Both the position numbers and the translations under genes were made by a program. From the NCBI GenBank assembly GCA_005809105.1, contig SYLI01000074.1, positions 1 through 36,707 of the forward strand: a DNA stretch of 36,707 bases. The letters are read 5' to 3'. The first letter of the stretch is position 1. The number at the start of each line of letters is the position of its first letter. Positions 8,345 through 16,615 of the stretch are shown here, piece after piece. The stretch comes from Verrucomicrobiales bacterium. GTDB taxonomy: Bacteria; Verrucomicrobiota; Verrucomicrobiia; Limisphaerales; UBA1100. The notes beneath the pieces were generated by a model, which worked only from the letters and a program-made list of their open reading frames with translations, did no database searches and was not told the DNA's origin.

Positions 8345-9030
8345 GCCGCACCTCCCGCCGTGGGCGCCGACGGCTCGGGCTTGGATTTCTCAGCAGCTAT
8401 TTCGGCCGCGGCCTTGGCTTCGGCGGCCTTCTTCTTGGCCGCGTCGGCAGCAGCCTGCTTGGCTTCCTTCTCGGCCTTTTCCTGCGCCATGCGATCGTCG
8501 CGCGCGCGCGCCTCCTCGGGATGGATGCGGTGGTAGTACTCGTTGGACTTGAGCAGCTGGTCGCGATGTTGCAGCAGGCCGCCAAAACGGTTGGCGGTGG
8601 AGAGCTCGAACTGGCTGTCCATGACGATGGCGTCAAAGGGGCAAACCTCGACGCAAATCTGGCAGCTCATGCAGACGGAGAGGTCGATGTCAAAGATCGC
8701 CGGGCGCTTGATGTACTTGCCCTGCTCGTCGTAGTCCTTCTCGATGTAGATGCACTGCGGCGGGCATTCGCGCTCGCAGATCTGGCAGGCCACGCAGCGG
8801 ATGCCTCCCATGGGATCAGCCCCGTCGTGAAGCAGGATCGGAAAGTTGCGGCTGTGTGCCGTCACGGTGGTGTCGGCGCGGGCGGGAAGCACTTCGGCGG
8901 GCGCACCGGGTTCCCATGCGTATTCCTTGGTGAACAGGTGGTGGCGCCGGTCGCGGTCGAAATAGGACCGCACGAAGTTTTCCAGCGTCACCGCCATCCC
9001 TTTCAGGATGCCAAAACCCAGCAGTCTCAC
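8341..9030 (-). CDS. nuoI: NADH-quinone oxidoreductase subunit I, 2x[4Fe-4S], with charged C-terminal tail
   Basis: 229-residue ferredoxin-like subunit carrying clusters N6a and N6b. Cluster ligands are Cys79, 82, 85, 89 (CVACQICERECP) and Cys120, 123, 126, 130 (CMSCQICVEVCP). The GTG start at 9030 is supported by a 4-nt overlap with the nuoD stop, a GGAGGT Shine-Dalgarno just upstream, and the family-typical N-terminal amphipathic stretch GILKGMAVTLENFVRSYF. After about residue 172 comes an unusual tail of some 55 residues rich in Ala, Lys and Glu, probably helical, absent from typical 160-180 residue NuoI. It may bind the electron donor or another subunit (speculative). Confidence 0.95.
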   Translation of the reverse strand: MRLLGFGILKGMAVTLENFVRSYFDRDRRHHLFTKEYAWEPGAPAEVLPARADTTVTAHSRNFPILLHDGADPMGGIRCVACQICERECPPQCIYIEKDYDEQGKYIKRPAIFDIDLSVCMSCQICVEVCPFDAIVMDSQFELSTANRFGGLLQHRDQLLKSNEYYHRIHPEEARARDDRMAQEKAEKEAKQAAADAAKKKAAEAKAAAEIAAEKSKPEPSAPTAGGAA

Positions 9031-10181
9031 CGGTCCACCTCCCCCAGCACAATATCCACACTGCCCAAGATGACGACAGCGTCGGCAATGGTGTGGCCCA
9101 CGCACAGGTCCTCGAGCACCGTGAGATTGATGAACGAAGGCGGGCGCACGCGGTAGCGGTAGGGTTTGGTGGTGCCATCCGCAATGAGATAAAATCCCAG
9201 TTCGCCCTTGGGCGATTCGACGCGGCCGTAGGTCTCCGACGCCGCGGGCTTGAACACGCGCGGAGCATTGCCCATCACCGGGCCCGTTGGAATGTCGCGC
9301 AGCGCCGCGTCCAGAATCTTCAGGCTCTCGCGCATCTCCAGCAGGCGAATCATGAACCGGTCGTAGCAGTCGCCGGCCGAGCCCAAGGGCACACGGAAGG
9401 CAAACCTCTCGTAGATGCCGTAGCGGTCCACCTTGCGGAGGTCATAGTTGACGCCGCTGGCGCGCAGCATGGGGCCGGTGATGCCGGCGTTGACCGCCTG
9501 CGCCCCCGACAGCACGCCGACGCGCTGCGTGCGCGCCAGAACAATTTCGTTTTCGCAGAGCAGCTTCTCAAACTCATCAAGAAAACGCGGGAAGGCGTCC
9601 ACCACGGCGCGGGCCCGGGCGAGCCAGCCCTCGGGCACGTCACAGCGCAGCCCGCCAAAGCGAAAGTAATTGCACATCATGCGTGCGCCGCTGGCTTGCT
9701 CGAAGAGGTCCAAGATGCGCTCGCGCTCGCGAAAGGCGTAGAGCAGCGGCGTGCCCAGCGCGCCCAGGTCGTTGAGGAAGAACCCCACGAGGCTCGTGTG
9801 GTTCACGAGGCGCGTGAGCTCCGCCATGATGACGCGCAGATATTGCGCGCGCTCGGGCACCTCGATGGGCAAGAGCTGCTCCGCCGCCAGCGCGTAGGCC
9901 CAGTTGTTGGTCATCGAGTTGAAGTAATCCAGCCGGTCGGTGAAGGGCATGCTGGCCAAATAACTCATCCCTTCGGCCAGCTTCTCGTGGTTGCGGTGCA
10001 GATAGCCAAAGACAGGCTTGAGCGCCACGACGGTCTCGCCATCGAGCCGGACATCCATGCGGAAGACGCCATGCGTGCTCGGATGGTGCGGCCCCATCGA
10101 GACTTCGAGCAGGCCAGTCTCCATCGCCGGCTGACGCACCAGCGAGTAAGACGCAGCGGCGGTCGCGGCGGCGGCACTCAT
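9027..10181 (-). CDS. nuoD: NADH-quinone oxidoreductase subunit D (49 kDa)
   Basis: 384-residue quinone-site subunit of the peripheral arm, related to [NiFe]-hydrogenase large subunits. The quinone-binding pair is visible: His37 in MGPHHPSTHGVFR and Tyr86 in FTDRLDYFNSM. Other conserved blocks are GYLHRNHEKLAEG, RVGVLSGAQAVNAGITGP and the C-terminal DIVLGEVDR ending. ATG 10181 overlaps the nuoC stop by 4 nt; the open frame upstream of it lies within nuoC and does not resemble NuoD. nuoC and nuoD are separate here, unlike the E. coli fusion. Confidence 0.96.
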   Translation of the reverse strand: MSAAAATAAASYSLVRQPAMETGLLEVSMGPHHPSTHGVFRMDVRLDGETVVALKPVFGYLHRNHEKLAEGMSYLASMPFTDRLDYFNSMTNNWAYALAAEQLLPIEVPERAQYLRVIMAELTRLVNHTSLVGFFLNDLGALGTPLLYAFRERERILDLFEQASGARMMCNYFRFGGLRCDVPEGWLARARAVVDAFPRFLDEFEKLLCENEIVLARTQRVGVLSGAQAVNAGITGPMLRASGVNYDLRKVDRYGIYERFAFRVPLGSAGDCYDRFMIRLLEMRESLKILDAALRDIPTGPVMGNAPRVFKPAASETYGRVESPKGELGFYLIADGTTKPYRYRVRPPSFINLTVLEDLCVGHTIADAVVILGSVDIVLGEVDR

Positions 10182-10756
10182 GCGATGATCACCTTGCCCC
10201 GCCGGTGCTTCTCCAGCACGTCGCCATGCGGCGTGGGTTCCCACTCGTAGTCCTGCGGCTCGGCGTAGTCCTTGCGCATGGGGTGGCCCGTAAACTCGTC
10301 CCACATGAGGATGCGGCGCAGGTCGGGGTGGCCCTCGAAGCTCACGCCAAAGAGATCGTACACCTCGCGCTCCTGCAGCTCGCAGCTGCGCCACACCGGA
10401 GTGAGCGAGACGGCGGCGGGCGCTTGGCGCGGAACGACCTGTTTGAGCACAAGCGGGCCGCTACGCTGCGCCACCGAGTAAAGATGGTAGACGACCTGCA
10501 GGCTTCCCGGCTCGGTGCGAACCACGATTTCCTCCGTGCCATCGGGCCGCTTGGACTTTTCCTTCACTTCCCTGGGGAGATAGTCCACACCCGTGACATT
10601 GCTGCAAAAGTCCCAGGCGCCGTGATCCGGCTGCGTGAGCCACTCGGCCACGGCACGGGCCAGTTCCGGCGGCACGATGAGCGCGCGCGCCGCCCCGTCC
10701 CACCGCACGGCGGGGAATTGCTGCAACACCGGCTCATGCCACGCTGGCGTGCTCAT
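10178..10756 (-). CDS. nuoC: NADH-quinone oxidoreductase subunit C (30 kDa)
   Basis: 192-residue peripheral-arm subunit. The diagnostic block is at residues 129-164: [20 protein letters not shown], then [14 protein letters not shown], matching the 30 kDa subunit signature. The start overlaps the nuoB stop by 4 nt. A short charged insertion ([15 protein letters not shown], about 62-76) interrupts the N-terminal domain; such loops are variable in this family. Confidence 0.95.
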   Translation of the reverse strand: MSTPAWHEPVLQQFPAVRWDGAARALIVPPELARAVAEWLTQPDHGAWDFCSNVTGVDYLPREVKEKSKRPDGTEEIVVRTEPGSLQVVYHLYSVAQRSGPLVLKQVVPRQAPAAVSLTPVWRSCELQEREVYDLFGVSFEGHPDLRRILMWDEFTGHPMRKDYAEPQDYEWEPTPHGDVLEKHRRGKVIIA

Positions 10757-11418
10757 GCCGTGGCCGCTTTCTTGGGGCGCGCGGGCTCGGTGTTGGGATT
10801 GGCGGGAGGGCGCCAGACCTCGGGATTGTACGGCGGCTCCAAATCCGTGCCGGTGAATCTGGGCACGGGATACTGCCGCCGCCCGGCGGTGAAGGCGGGG
10901 TCTTGCTCAATCCGGATGTTCAGGATTTTCTCCTGAAGATAGTTGAGGGCCTGCAAGACGGCTTCGGGCCGTGGCGGGCAACCGGGCAGGTACACATCCA
11001 CGGGGAGATACCGGTCGATGCCCTTGAGCACGTTGTAGCCTTGCTTAAAGGGGCCGCCGGAAATGGCGCAGGCACCCATCGCGATGACCCACTTGGGTTC
11101 GGGCATCTGGTTGTAGATGCGCACCACCTGCGGCGCCATTTTCTTGGTGACGGTGCCCGAGACAATCATGAGGTCCGCCTGCCGTGGCGACGGGCGGAAC
11201 ACCTCCGAGCCAAATCGGGCGATGTCAAACCGGGACGTGGCCGACGCAATCATCTCGATGGCGCAGCATGCCAGTCCGAAAGTGAGCGGCCACACCGAGC
11301 CGCCGCGGGCCCAATTGTACAGGCCCTCGACCGAGGAGAGCAGCACGCCGGCCTGCTCCAGCTCCGCGCGAGTGAAGCCGGGCACCTCCTGCGCCACCAC
11401 GTTGATTTGCTCGGTCAT
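10753..11418 (-). CDS. nuoB: NADH-quinone oxidoreductase subunit B (cluster N2)
   Basis: 221-residue subunit holding the terminal [4Fe-4S] cluster N2 that reduces quinone. The four ligands are visible: tandem Cys51-Cys52 ([10 protein letters not shown]), Cys117 ([10 protein letters not shown]) and Cys147 ([10 protein letters not shown]). Residues after about 190 form a Pro/Lys-rich tail. ATG 11418 gives the normal N-terminus (MTEQINVV). It follows nuoA after 38 nt, the widest gap in the operon, with only a weak purine-rich stretch before the start. Confidence 0.95.
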   Translation of the reverse strand: MTEQINVVAQEVPGFTRAELEQAGVLLSSVEGLYNWARGGSVWPLTFGLACCAIEMIASATSRFDIARFGSEVFRPSPRQADLMIVSGTVTKKMAPQVVRIYNQMPEPKWVIAMGACAISGGPFKQGYNVLKGIDRYLPVDVYLPGCPPRPEAVLQALNYLQEKILNIRIEQDPAFTAGRRQYPVPRFTGTDLEPPYNPEVWRPPANPNTEPARPKKAATA

Positions 11419-11456
11419 TTTTCGTCCGCGCCGACGGGGAAGTGCCCGCCTGCGCT

Positions 11457-11861
11457 CTACTTCCAGCTCAACACACCCTTGATCCACAGATAGGCCAGCC
11501 CCTCGGCCAGCAGCAGGACAAACACGCCCATGGCCACCAGGGCGCCCGTGGAGAGATTCGTGAAGGCCGCAGCCCAAGGGTAGATGAACACCACCTCGAC
11601 ATCGAAAATCACAAACGCCAGCGCGTAGAGGTAGTACTGCACGCGAAACTGCACCCAGGCGTCGCCCTTGGATTCGAGCCCGCACTCGAAGGGCGACTGC
11701 TTGATCTCACTGGGCTTGCGGGGCGCCACCAGCGCCGAGAGCAGAAGGGGCGCCACGGCAAAGCCCACCGCCACCACGCCCATCACCGCCAGCAGCAGGT
11801 AGCGCGCGCCGTGCGCATCATCTGGAGAAATCGCAGCCAGTTGAGGAAAAACGTCGCCCAT
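11457..11861 (-). CDS. nuoA: NADH-quinone oxidoreductase subunit A
   Basis: 134-residue three-TM subunit near the quinone chamber. Family motifs are [12 protein letters not shown] (the cysteine loop) and [19 protein letters not shown] with the membrane acidic residues. The ATG at 11861 is preceded by GGTGAGGGGG on the minus strand; an in-frame GTG at 11870 is an alternative. It is the first gene of the nuo operon, with a -35/-10-like element at 11885-11913. Confidence 0.93.
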   Translation of the reverse strand: MGDVFPQLAAISPDDAHGARYLLLAVMGVVAVGFAVAPLLLSALVAPRKPSEIKQSPFECGLESKGDAWVQFRVQYYLYALAFVIFDVEVVFIYPWAAAFTNLSTGALVAMGVFVLLLAEGLAYLWIKGVLSWK

Positions 11862-11884
11862 CCCCCTCACCGAAAATCGCGGCG

Positions 11885-11913
11885 ACTGTGTTGGTTTTGC
11901 CAGTCCAAGTCAA
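11885..11913 (-). promoter_or_regulatory. Putative promoter of the nuo operon
   Basis: On the minus strand TTGACT (11908-11913), a 17-nt spacer and CACAGT (11885-11890). The -35 is good and the -10 weak (3 of 6). It lies in the 66 bp between the aldehyde dehydrogenase stop and nuoA. Read-through from the upstream gene is equally possible. Confidence 0.35.
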
Positions 11914-11927
11914 GCCGCCATGCCCCG

Positions 11928-13373
11928 CTAGGCGGGACGCAGGTGTGCCAACTTTTCCTTGGGCATCTGGAAGGCGCGCGCACGGAAAATGAAGTCCACG
12001 ATGCTGCCCTCGTGCGGCTGCAGCCAGTCCAGTTGGATGGTCGGCATCGGTCCGATATTGAGGCGGTCGATGTTGGTCGCCTCCAATAGCTGCTGCGACC
12101 ATGCGGCATTCTCAGTGATGGCCGAGGCCACCAGCGTGCCGCTGATCTTTTCGATCATCTCCTCCTGCGGACACCGCACCACCGAGGCGAACGGGAACAT
12201 GTACTCGGTGTTGGCCATCTTGAGGTTGGGGCTCTCGCAGTGAAGGATCGTCGGACGCAGGTAGGCGCACCGCTCCATCTCCACCAGCCGCGGCCCGTAG
12301 CGGGCCGTGACGTGGGTGGTTCCGGATTCCTTGCAGCCTTCTTCAATCATCCCCCACACACCCTGCGCCTGTCCGGGGACGGTGAACGCCGCCAGCGCCG
12401 CCTTGGGATCCACCGGATCCAGCGGCTCCATGGGCCCCACGCGCGCCGCGATGGCCTCGGCGATGGCCTCGGTGTGGCGCGAGGCCCACACGCCCGAGCA
12501 GTTGATGCAGCCGCGCCCGCTGTTCTTGTAGATGGAGTCCACCATCAGATCCAAGTACTTCTCCCACTGATCCACCACGTCGTCGCCCAGCAGGATCTTG
12601 CTAAAACCCGGCCCGTGCACTTGCACACAGGGATTGCCCTTGTACTGCTTCACGGTCTGGGTGCTGCCAAAGATCATCACGCGGTTCACCCGGTTCACCA
12701 CCTCCGCACCCATTTCGCCGGCCCCCGGATAGATGCTGATGGCCTCGCGCGGCACGCCCGCCTCGAAGAACGCCGCGGCCATGCGGTAGGGCGTCCAGGG
12801 TTCCTGCGGGCCGGGCTTGAGCACCAAACCAATCTGCATCGGAATCACCGGCAGCCAGAGCGTGTGCACTCCGGGCGAGTTGGAAGGCAGCACCATGCCC
12901 AGCACCGGCGACTGCGCCTGATAGCTCACCGTCACCCCGCGCGACTCGATGCCGTAGCCGCGCGTGAGGATGTCGATGTCCATGCCGCGCGTGAGCGCGT
13001 CGAGGATCTTGTCCATGTTGGAGAGCACAAAATGGTTCTTCTCCATGTTGAACCGGCACATGTGCTCGGGCAGGCCCGTCGAGGCCGATTGCTGCCGTGC
13101 GAAGTCCGCCGGTGACTGCTGCCCGTCGCCCAGCGGCAGCGTGGCCTTGAGATAGAAGTCGGCCGCCTTCTTCATCATCTGCACCAACTTGGCGGCGGGG
13201 ATGGCCCGGAGCGCCTCGCGCGCCTGGTGCGCCTGCTTCATGTCCTTGGCAAGCAGGCCGGGATTGGACTGGCCCACGCGCGCCAGCACCTCGCCGGTGC
13301 GGTGGTGCACCACCTCGTCAAATTTCAGGCTCTCGTAAGGCTGGCCCCAGCGCAGAACAGGAATCGTCACCAT
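11928..13373 (-). CDS. Aldehyde dehydrogenase superfamily protein, atypical active site
   Basis: 481 residues with the ALDH fold order: the cofactor-domain stretch GMVLPSNSPGVHTLWLPV then LVLKPGPQEPWTPYR (Asn and the cofactor-binding Lys kept), a FGSTQTV block, and a candidate catalytic Cys in NSGRGCINCSGVW. The canonical LELGG segment with the general-base Glu is replaced by CVQVHGPGFS, so the Glu is missing, as in CoA-acylating and LuxC-like members. It may therefore be a CoA-acylating aldehyde dehydrogenase or acyl reductase; the substrate cannot be named. No signal peptide, so cytoplasmic. Start ATG 13373; the frame is open further upstream but those residues are not ALDH-like. It lies between a carbonic anhydrase and nuoA on the same strand. 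Confidence 0.75.
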   Translation of the reverse strand: MVTIPVLRWGQPYESLKFDEVVHHRTGEVLARVGQSNPGLLAKDMKQAHQAREALRAIPAAKLVQMMKKAADFYLKATLPLGDGQQSPADFARQQSASTGLPEHMCRFNMEKNHFVLSNMDKILDALTRGMDIDILTRGYGIESRGVTVSYQAQSPVLGMVLPSNSPGVHTLWLPVIPMQIGLVLKPGPQEPWTPYRMAAAFFEAGVPREAISIYPGAGEMGAEVVNRVNRVMIFGSTQTVKQYKGNPCVQVHGPGFSKILLGDDVVDQWEKYLDLMVDSIYKNSGRGCINCSGVWASRHTEAIAEAIAARVGPMEPLDPVDPKAALAAFTVPGQAQGVWGMIEEGCKESGTTHVTARYGPRLVEMERCAYLRPTILHCESPNLKMANTEYMFPFASVVRCPQEEMIEKISGTLVASAITENAAWSQQLLEATNIDRLNIGPMPTIQLDWLQPHEGSIVDFIFRARAFQMPKEKLAHLRPA

Positions 13374-13513
13374 AAGCTTAAAGTCGTGTTGCAGCACCCC
13401 TTGCACGGGACACTGGTGAATTGACCGGCGCGACTTGGCCCTAAATGGAGGGGGGTGGCAAACCCAAAATACTACAGGGGCATGCGCGCCCGACCCCGAT
13501 ACCAGATGCCGGC

Positions 13514-15304
13514 TTAATGCCGGGAGAGGTCCACAGGCCCCGACACGAGGCGCGATTTGAGCACGATGCGCTGCTGCAGCGCCTGCACGGGGCGCTTGTT
13601 CTGGCCGCCTGAAAGGAACTTGAGGGACCGGAATGCGTCGATCTGCTCGGACGAAAAGCTGATGGGCTCGCCCATCACCGTCCACATCACATTCTGCGTG
13701 CAAGGCGGCGTGGTCAATGAACCGCTGTAGCGGAAGTACGCGGGATTGGCCGGCAGAAAATCCTTGGGCCCACTCTCCCGGCTGGTCGTCACCAGGCGCG
13801 ACTGCCCCTTTTCCTTGGGAAGATCCTCTCCCCAGAACTGCCCCACATACGCATGGGGCGCGCCTTCTACAATCAACACCCCCACCACCGCCAGTTTTGG
13901 AAAGACGCCCTGAGCGCCTCCGGTTGCCGCGCCATGGCCGTGGCCGGTGGCACCGGCACCGGCGCCATGCTTGTCGTTGGCATGGGCAGGCGCGGGATTG
14001 GCCGAGAGCGCAATGCCATGATTCCCTCTTGTGTCGCGGCCGTGGCCCTCGTCGTGCTCCTGCGCCATGAGTTCATGAACCAGATGAACCTCCAGAGGGG
14101 CGTCCACTCCGTCGAGCTGGTGCTCGCTGCGATGGTGAAAATGAAACTGCTTGAGCAGATAGCGGTTGGTGACGCCACCCATGCCGATTTCCATGGTGCT
14201 GTTGCGTTCCACCGCGCGCACATCGGCTTGGATGGTGTGCCCGTTGTTGATGAGTGTCAGTTTGCAGGGATGGTAATCCATCCGAAGATGCAAATTGGCC
14301 GCCACCACGGCACCCGAAGGCTCGATATTGATGGGCGACTGGCGGTCGCCCCTGGCATCCGGCGCCAGCAAACCCCAGTTGGCCGGCCCATAGTCGCCCT
14401 CGTAGGCCCAGTGCGGCGCGGGCGCGTGCTCCCCGCCATGCGCGCTGGCGTGTGCGGCGTCGGCCGGTGCCAGTGCCGCGGCATAACGGGCCACCAATTC
14501 CTCCGCGCACCCCATCTCCACGGCGGAAAACCTCCAGCCGGCCTTCTCATTCCTAAGGTGCGCCGCCGCGGCATAGACGGCAGCGGCCTCCTTGAGGATG
14601 TGGCCCGGATCGCCCAGGTGCTTAAACCGAAGCAGGCGCCCGCGCAGCATGGCGCTGGCACCCTCCTCCCTGCCTTCGGCCAGTGCCGTCCACTTGTAGG
14701 CCAGATAGAGCGCGTCCAACTGCTCCTGAGCACTGGCGTCAGAACGGTCCACCTTGCTGATGCGCGCCACAAACTCTGCCGCCCGCTCAGCCGGCGGTTT
14801 CTCCGCTTCATGCGCGTCTTTGCCGTGCGAGGACTCCTCGTGCCCGCCCTTGTCGTGCGCGTCGTGCGCCGGTGTGGCCGGGCCGCGGGCGTCGGCACCA
14901 TGTGCCGCCGGCGCGGCGCCGTGGGCGGCAGGTTCCTTCTCGGCGTACTCGCGCGCGGCAACCGAAAACCATTTGTACGCCAGCATCAGAAACTGCCGCT
15001 GACTCCCATGGTCGCTTTTCGCGGACTCCGCCATGGTTTCCAGCCTCCTGGCCAGTGCCATCTGCGCGGTGGGGCTGCCGCCGCTGGCGCTTGCCACCAG
15101 CGCAGAAAGCTCGAGCAGCCGCGACATGTCCGCGCGGCTGATCTGCATGTAGAGGGTGACACTGGTGGCCAGCGTCACGCATGCCCCCGTGATGATGAGG
15201 GTAAGCCGACCAAAGATGGGCGCAGCCGGCGTCGCGTCCGATGCCTCGGGGGCGGCGGCGGACGTGGCGGGCTTTGCTGCGGCGGCTTTTGCTTCTTCTG
15301 CCAT
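13514..15304 (-). CDS. Membrane-anchored alpha-type carbonic anhydrase with Sel1-like N-terminal region
   Basis: 596 residues. An Ala-rich start is followed by one TM (about 31-52), placing the rest outside the cytoplasm. Residues 80-275 contain AYKWFSVAA- and AYKWTALAE-type helices resembling Sel1/TPR repeats, with a His-rich linker at about 127-168. An alpha carbonic anhydrase domain fills 298-596: RQSPINI, shuttle His356 (NNGHTI), zinc ligands His388, His390 (QFHFH) and His407 (LEVHLVH), and the SLTTPPCTQ active-site loop. CO2 hydration is therefore expected. An additional His/Gly-rich stretch (about 413-468) is inserted inside the catalytic domain. ATG 15304 chosen; no clear Shine-Dalgarno. 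The 120 bp upstream to 15425 is a divergent promoter region. Confidence 0.88.
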   Translation of the reverse strand: MAEEAKAAAAKPATSAAAPEASDATPAAPIFGRLTLIITGACVTLATSVTLYMQISRADMSRLLELSALVASASGGSPTAQMALARRLETMAESAKSDHGSQRQFLMLAYKWFSVAAREYAEKEPAAHGAAPAAHGADARGPATPAHDAHDKGGHEESSHGKDAHEAEKPPAERAAEFVARISKVDRSDASAQEQLDALYLAYKWTALAEGREEGASAMLRGRLLRFKHLGDPGHILKEAAAVYAAAAHLRNEKAGWRFSAVEMGCAEELVARYAAALAPADAAHASAHGGEHAPAPHWAYEGDYGPANWGLLAPDARGDRQSPINIEPSGAVVAANLHLRMDYHPCKLTLINNGHTIQADVRAVERNSTMEIGMGGVTNRYLLKQFHFHHRSEHQLDGVDAPLEVHLVHELMAQEHDEGHGRDTRGNHGIALSANPAPAHANDKHGAGAGATGHGHGAATGGAQGVFPKLAVVGVLIVEGAPHAYVGQFWGEDLPKEKGQSRLVTTSRESGPKDFLPANPAYFRYSGSLTTPPCTQNVMWTVMGEPISFSSEQIDAFRSLKFLSGGQNKRPVQALQQRIVLKSRLVSGPVDLSRH

Positions 15305-15388
15305 GCCAGAATATTCACCAGTCAATCGGCATTTTCCATCCCAACTTAACTGCATCGAGGCGGCGGGCTGGTGCCCGGCGTGAAACTG

Positions 15389-15417
15389 TTGCCCTCGCCG
15401 GTGCGCTTGGATAGAGT
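15389..15417 (+). promoter_or_regulatory. Putative promoter, leaderless geometry
   Basis: TTGCCC (15389-15394), 17-nt spacer, TAGAGT (15412-15417), then only 7 nt to the ATG at 15425. A start site 6-7 nt after the -10 would fall on the start codon. Confidence 0.5.
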
Positions 15418-15424
15418 CCCGCTC

Positions 15425-16615
15425 ATGAAATCATGGGCTGCAGCCGTGGGACTGCCGTTGTTTTTTGCGAGCTGCCAGGCACCCGACGGGGCGCCCCCCG
15501 CCAAAGCCTCGCCGCTGGCCGGCCCCATTGGCTCGCTGCGCGCCGTGGATGCCGAGGGCCGGGGCAATGAACAGGCGGCGGCCGCGTGGGAAACGCTCTC
15601 GAAAGCGGGCATGGAGGCCCTGCCTGAGCTATTGGGCGCCATGGATGGGGCCAACGAACTGGCGGCAAACTGGCTGCGCGCGGCGGTGGATGCGGTGGTC
15701 GAACGCGAAGGACGCGCCGGCAGGGCATTGCCGGTGGCGGCATTGGAGGCGTTTCTGAAAGAGACGCGACACGATCCTCGGGCGCGGCGCCTGGCGTTTG
15801 AACTGATCCAACGGGCCGACGCACCCAAGGCCGACGCGCTCATCGCCGGCATGGCGGATGATCCCAGCGTCGAGCTGCGGCGCGACGCCGTGGGGCGGTT
15901 GCTGAGCAACGCGCAGTCGCAACAGAAGGTCGGCCGCACCGCGGAGGCGGCTGCCGAATTTGAGACCGCACTCCGGTCGGCGCGCGATCTGGACCAGATC
16001 AACTCAGCGGCGATGCAGCTGCGACAACTGGGGAAGTCCGTGGATCTCTCGCGCCACTTTGGCTTCCTGACCCACTGGAAAGTGGCGGGGCCTTTTGACA
16101 ACACCGAACGCAAGGGCTTCGCGTCCGTGTACCCGCCGGAGCAGGAAATCCAGCTTGCCGCCAAGTATCCGGGCAAGACGGGGCAGGCTTCGTGGGTGGA
16201 GCTGGTGGCCGCCGACGAGTATGGCAAGGTGAACATCAATGACGCCTTCGGGCCGCTCAAGGAAGCCACCGCCTACGCCTACAGCGAATTTGTCACCGAC
16301 AAGGCGCGGCCCTGCGAACTGCGTCTGGCCTGCAAGAACGCGTGGAAGGTCTGGGTCAACAGCAAGCTTGTCTTTGGACGCGACGAATATCACCGCGGCA
16401 CGCGCATCGATCATTACCGGCTTCCGGCGCAGCTTGAGCGCGGACGCAATACGATCTTGGTCAAGCTCTGCCAGAACGAACAGAAGGAAACCTGGACGGT
16501 GGAGTGGGAATTCCAACTGCGCGTGTGCGACGCCACCGGTACGGCCATCCTGGCCGCCGACCGGCTTCCCACTCCCGCGCCCAAGCCCACAACCCGCAAG
16601 CCCGAAACCAAATGA
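15425..16615 (+). CDS. Lipoprotein with HEAT/TPR-like helices and a C-terminal beta domain
   Basis: 396 residues. ATG 15425 gives a lipoprotein signal peptide (MKSWAAAVGLPLFFASC) with the lipidated Cys at 17; frame upstream of it is untypical. About 40-185 is alpha-helical with HEAT-like pairs (PKADALIAGMADDPSVELRRDA) and a TPR-like helix. The C-terminal half opens with HWKVAGPFDN and continues as a beta-sandwich resembling carbohydrate-binding or PA14-like modules seen in PVC surface proteins. Function is not known. Its stop overlaps the next gene's ATG by 4 nt, so the two are co-translated and probably act together at the envelope. Confidence 0.7.
   Translation: MKSWAAAVGLPLFFASCQAPDGAPPAKASPLAGPIGSLRAVDAEGRGNEQAAAAWETLSKAGMEALPELLGAMDGANELAANWLRAAVDAVVEREGRAGRALPVAALEAFLKETRHDPRARRLAFELIQRADAPKADALIAGMADDPSVELRRDAVGRLLSNAQSQQKVGRTAEAAAEFETALRSARDLDQINSAAMQLRQLGKSVDLSRHFGFLTHWKVAGPFDNTERKGFASVYPPEQEIQLAAKYPGKTGQASWVELVAADEYGKVNINDAFGPLKEATAYAYSEFVTDKARPCELRLACKNAWKVWVNSKLVFGRDEYHRGTRIDHYRLPAQLERGRNTILVKLCQNEQKETWTVEWEFQLRVCDATGTAILAADRLPTPAPKPTTRKPETK

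Noticed and set aside
11922-11938. 7-bp GC hairpin with the ALDH stop codon in its loop, as a terminator
   Set aside because: No T-run follows on the minus strand; it is mostly coding sequence, so I do not call a terminator.
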